Assembly (NCBI GenBank): GCA_964410065.1
Contig: CAYPFO010000011.1
Coordinates: 1 to 64,000 of the forward strand
Origin: Serpens sp964410065
GTDB lineage: Bacteria; Pseudomonadota; Gammaproteobacteria; Pseudomonadales; Pseudomonadaceae
Direction of reading: 5' to 3'
Length of the DNA: 64,000 bases
Shown here one piece after another: positions 61,218 to 64,000 of the stretch (positions are counted from its first letter, which is position 1; each line of letters starts with the position of its first letter). Made by a program: the position numbers and the translations under genes. The notes under the pieces were generated by a model. It did no database searches and was not told the DNA's origin. It saw only the letters and a list, made by a program, of their open reading frames with translations.

Positions 61218-62711
61218 GTGCTCAAAGCACTCAAGAAAATATTCAGCAAAGGTGAAGAGCCCGCAGTCAGCGCCGCCCCGACCACCCCGCACACCCCCGC
61301 CCCGGCGGCAACGAAAAGCCGAGCCCGCAGCACCACCGGCAAACCGCCGCGCAACGCCACCGCTGCCGCCAGCAAGAAACCGGCCGCTGCCCGTGAGCAG
61401 TCGCCCGCCCAGGAGTCCGCCCAGGAGTCCGTTCAGGAGCCCGCCAAACCCGCCAAGCCGCGCCGCGAGCGCGCCCCGCGCAAGCCGGTGGCAGACACCT
61501 GGAAACTCGAGGATTTCGCCGTCGAACCGGCGGAAGGCAAAACCCGCTTCCATGACTTCAAGCTCTCCCCCGAGCTGATGCATGCGATCCATGATCTGGG
61601 CTTCCCCTACTGCACACCCATCCAGGCCAAAGTCCTGGGTTTCACCCTCAATGGCCAGGACGCCATCGGCAAGGCCCAGACCGGTACCGGCAAGACGGCC
61701 GCCTTCCTGATCTCCACCATCACCCAGTTGCTGCAAACGCCGCCGCCGAAAGAGCGCTATATGGGCGAGCCACGCGCGCTGATCATCGCGCCAACCCGCG
61801 AACTGGTGGTACAGATTGCCAACGACGCTGCGGACCTGACCAAGTACACCGGTCTCAATGTGATGAGCTTCGTCGGCGGCATGGACTTCGACAAGCAGCT
61901 CAAACTACTGGAAAGCCGCTACTGCGACATTCTGGTCGCCACCCCCGGACGCCTGCTGGACTTCAACCAGCGCGGCGAGGTCCACCTGGACATGGTCGAA
62001 GTGCTGGTGCTGGACGAGGCCGACCGCATGCTCGACATGGGCTTCATCCCCCAGGTGCGGCAGATCATCCGTCAGACGCCACCGAAATCCGAACGCCAGA
62101 CGCTGCTGTTCTCCGCGACCTTCACCGAAGACGTGTTGAACCTGGCCAAGCAGTGGACCGTCGATCCGGTGACCGTCGAGATCGAACCCGAGCAGGTGGC
62201 CAGCGACACCGTTGAGCAGCACGTCTATGCCGTGGGCGGCAGCGACAAGTACAAGCTGCTCTACAACCTGATCACCCAGAACGACTGGTCGCGCGTAATG
62301 GTCTTCGCCAACCGCAAGGATGAAGTGCGCCGCATCGAGGAACGCCTGACCCGCGACGGCATCAGCGCCGTGCAGATGTCCGGCGATGTGCCGCAGCACA
62401 AGCGCATCAAGGCGCTGGAAGGCTTTCGCGAAGGCGAGATCCGCGTCATGGTCGCCACCGACGTGGCCGGCCGCGGCATCCATGTCGACGGCATCAGCCA
62501 CGTGATCAACTTCACCCTGCCGGAAGACCCGGACGACTACGTGCACCGCATCGGTCGCACCGGCCGCGCCGGCGCCAGCGGCACCTCGATCAGCTTTGCC
62601 GGCGAGGACGATGCCTTCGCCCTGCCACCGATCGAAGAGCTGATCGGGCGCAAGATCCACTGTGAGACGCCACCGGCCGAACTGCTCAAACCGGTGCCGC
62701 GCAAGCATTGA
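61218..62711 (+). CDS. rhlB: DEAD-box ATP-dependent RNA helicase RhlB
   Basis: 497 residues from GTG 61218. An Ala/Pro/Lys-rich disordered N-terminus (about 1-95) precedes the helicase core: A-Q-T-G-T-G-K-T, P-T-R-E-L, D-E-A-D, S-A-T, and H-R-I-G-R-T-G-R. It fits pseudomonad RhlB with its long N-terminal extension. It unwinds RNA for the degradosome. Confidence 0.9.
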   Translation: MLKALKKIFSKGEEPAVSAAPTTPHTPAPAATKSRARSTTGKPPRNATAAASKKPAAAREQSPAQESAQESVQEPAKPAKPRRERAPRKPVADTWKLEDFAVEPAEGKTRFHDFKLSPELMHAIHDLGFPYCTPIQAKVLGFTLNGQDAIGKAQTGTGKTAAFLISTITQLLQTPPPKERYMGEPRALIIAPTRELVVQIANDAADLTKYTGLNVMSFVGGMDFDKQLKLLESRYCDILVATPGRLLDFNQRGEVHLDMVEVLVLDEADRMLDMGFIPQVRQIIRQTPPKSERQTLLFSATFTEDVLNLAKQWTVDPVTVEIEPEQVASDTVEQHVYAVGGSDKYKLLYNLITQNDWSRVMVFANRKDEVRRIEERLTRDGISAVQMSGDVPQHKRIKALEGFREGEIRVMVATDVAGRGIHVDGISHVINFTLPEDPDDYVHRIGRTGRAGASGTSISFAGEDDAFALPPIEELIGRKIHCETPPAELLKPVPRKH

Positions 62712-62833
62712 GGGATGGCAACTGGGTCGGTGGCCTCGGATTATCGGGACCACCTGATCCAGATCAGAACACGCAGGGCATGCAGGCGATACAGTAGCTC
62801 CCTACCTAATTCGTTCACATGGAGAACACCCCC

Positions 62834-62998
62834 ATGGAAAGCATGTACTGGATGTTGCTCTTACTCAGCGTGGGCTTTTTGCTACTGGGTTTCGGCTTCA
62901 ATTACCGCCACCATAGCGGTGGACTTGGCCTGATGGGCCTGGGCATTGTCAGTGTGCTTTCCACCGTGTTGTACAAGCTGTACATCGTCCTGAACTGA
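62834..62998 (+). CDS. small membrane protein, 54 residues
   Basis: The ATG at 62834 follows GGAG at a distance of about 10 nt; the stop codon TGA is at 62996-62998. Two hydrophobic segments (M-L-L-L-L-S-V-G-F-L-L-L-G-F-G; G-L-M-G-L-G-I-V-S-V-L-S) flank Y-R-H-H-S-G-G. No family is recognised. Confidence 0.65.
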   Translation: MESMYWMLLLLSVGFLLLGFGFNYRHHSGGLGLMGLGIVSVLSTVLYKLYIVLN

Positions 62999-63014
62999 TT
63001 CCCGTCTACAGTTC

Positions 63015-63117
63015 CGCAGGATGGGCTGAGGCGCGCGCAGGTGTTCCAGCTTACCTGGAGGCATCACGCCTACCCATCATCGCGATGGGTATCGCTGCGC
63101 TCAACGCTAGCCTACGA
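63015..63117. repeat. repeat family C, copy 3
   Basis: Shorter and more diverged copy: GCAGGATGGGCTGAGGCGCG at the start, TACCCATCATCGCGATGGGTA in the middle (palindrome), and CTCAACGCTAGCCTACG at the end. It lies 17 nt after the small membrane gene and 12 nt before the moaE stop codon. Confidence 0.75.
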
Positions 63118-63128
63118 GGGCCTTGTGG

Positions 63129-63584
63129 CTACGGCTCCCGCCAGCGCCCCGCGGCCTGCTGATCGCTGGCGCGTCCTTCGACCCAGCGTTGCCCTTCGGC
63201 GGTGTCCTCGCGCTTCCAGAACGGCGCGCGGGTTTTCAGATAATCCATGATGAAGTCGCAAGACTCGAAGGCCGCCTGACGGTGCGCGCTGGCCGTGCCG
63301 ACGAAGACGATCGGCTCGCCCGGCCGCAAGGCGCCCACGCGGTGGATGATTTCAACCTTGAGCAACGGCCAGCGCGCTTCCGCCTCGACGACGATCTTCG
63401 CCAGGGCCTTTTCAGTCATGCCGGGATAATGTTCGAGAAACATCCCCGCCACGTCCTGGCCATCATTGAAGTCGCGCATGTAACCGACGAACCCAACCAC
63501 CGCGCCAATCCCGGTGTGGTCGGCGTGCAGGGCGTTGAGCTCGGCGCCGCCGTCGAAGGCGTTTTCCTGCACACGAACAGCCAT
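63129..63584 (-). CDS. moaE: molybdopterin synthase large subunit MoaE
   Basis: 151 residues, with F-V-G-Y-M-R-D, F-L-E-H-Y-P-G-M-T-E, I-I-H-R-V-G and K-T-R-A-P-F-W-K-R (catalytic Lys). With MoaD it converts cyclic pyranopterin monophosphate to molybdopterin. Confidence 0.95.
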   Translation of the reverse strand: MAVRVQENAFDGGAELNALHADHTGIGAVVGFVGYMRDFNDGQDVAGMFLEHYPGMTEKALAKIVVEAEARWPLLKVEIIHRVGALRPGEPIVFVGTASAHRQAAFESCDFIMDYLKTRAPFWKREDTAEGQRWVEGRASDQQAAGRWREP

Positions 63585-63586
63585 TT

Positions 63587-63835
63587 TCAGCCTCCGGTAA
63601 CCGTCGGGAAGAAGGCGACCTCATCGCCATCAGCGATGGGCTCGTCCAAGCCGCACAATTCCTGATTGCGCGCGCACATCAGGTTCTGCTCGGCCAGCAC
63701 CTGCCAGGCATCACCGCGTTGCAGCAGGTAATCGCGCAACGCGCCCAGGCTGGAGAAATCCGCCTGCCAGTCCAGTTGTTCGCCATCACGGCCCAGCGCT
63801 TCACGGTAGCGGGCGAAATACTGCACACGAATCAT
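63587..63835 (-). CDS. moaD: molybdopterin synthase sulfur carrier MoaD
   Basis: 82 residues ending in the thiocarboxylate-forming Gly-Gly (F-P-T-V-T-G-G). It is 2 nt from moaE, and its ATG overlaps the moaC stop codon (ATGA). Confidence 0.95.
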   Translation of the reverse strand: MIRVQYFARYREALGRDGEQLDWQADFSSLGALRDYLLQRGDAWQVLAEQNLMCARNQELCGLDEPIADGDEVAFFPTVTGG

Positions 63836-64000
63836 GTTGGCTCTCCATCACGCTGGTAATGCCCGCTTTTACCGCCCAATTTCTCCAGCAGGCGTACGCT
63901 TTCAATGGTCATGTCGCGATCCACCGCCTTGCACATGTCATAGATAGTCAGCGCCGCGACGCTGGCAGCGGTCAGCGCTTCCATTTCCACGCCGGTCTGC
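63832..64000 (-). CDS. moaC: cyclic pyranopterin monophosphate synthase MoaC, C-terminal part
   Basis: The last 55 codons, cut by the right edge. They include T-G-V-E-M-E-A-L-T, Y-D-M-C-K-A-V-D-R and L-L-E-K-L-G-G-K-S-G-H, standard for MoaC. moaC-moaD-moaE form one operon. Confidence 0.93.
   Translation of the reverse strand, partial: QTGVEMEALTAASVAALTIYDMCKAVDRDMTIESVRLLEKLGGKSGHYQRDGEPT

Overview
The window is a chromosomal segment of a gamma-proteobacterium, almost certainly a Pseudomonas (sensu lato). The evidence is high GC, the pilS-pilR and pilA / pilB-pilC-pilD-coaE-yacG gene order next to a tRNA-Thr, an aapJQMP amino-acid ABC operon, many short pseudomonad families (DUF3094, DUF3597, PP0621-like) and several families of REP/MITE-like palindromes. 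It carries about 65 genes and 4 tRNAs. I see no prophage, CRISPR array, rRNA operon or classical insertion sequence.

Region by region. 1-5.4 kb is accessory and rearranged: an AT-rich lipoprotein cut by the window edge, an unknown protein with a possible PD-(D/E)XK signature, a REP-associated tyrosine transposase (RAYT) with REP palindromes on both sides and a tandemly amplified 152-bp tail, then the back-to-back remnants of a GntR-type regulator and a chemoreceptor, a second REP array and a GNAT acetyltransferase. 5.4-14.2 kb holds mdaB and a probable iron/siderophore uptake unit: an OmpR-type two-component system, a TonB-dependent receptor, a SAM methyltransferase with a regulatory domain, and a DUF3649-PepSY-DUF3325 inner-membrane set. 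14.2-22.3 kb is mixed: glutathione peroxidase, YegS-like lipid kinase, two related lipoproteins, dienelactone hydrolase, PhoD-like phosphatase and SotB exporter. 22.7-33 kb has a large SUV3-like helicase and many small stress or housekeeping genes (CAP protein, DUF3597, PpiC, SpoIIAA-like, YebC/YeeN-like, CsbD, HPF-like) and nadE.

33.3-45.2 kb is the type IV pilus locus. PilS and PilR (sigma-54 activator) lie upstream. The pilin allele cassette (pilA plus a TfpX/TfpZ-type accessory gene) sits between tRNA-Thr and pilB; I can read a sigma-54 promoter in front of pilA. pilB-pilC-pilD encode the assembly ATPase, platform and prepilin peptidase, followed by coaE and yacG. 45.4-51.9 kb holds an orphan CbiM-like permease, a tRNA-Lys/Pro/Asn cluster and sbcDC. 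52-64 kb holds a TAXI-type binding protein, a yefM-yoeB toxin-antitoxin pair with an E. coli-like operator, yejK, a GIY-YIG protein, aapJQMP, an esterase, a RhlB-type RNA helicase and moaC-moaD-moaE (moaC runs off the right edge).

The most distinctive signal outside the genes is the repeat content. At least five unrelated palindromic families sit mostly just after stop codons, and at two loci (the RAYT gene and pilD) the repeat appears to have copied the 3' end of the neighbouring gene. A run of 10 Ns marks an assembly gap inside the pilD-downstream repeat.
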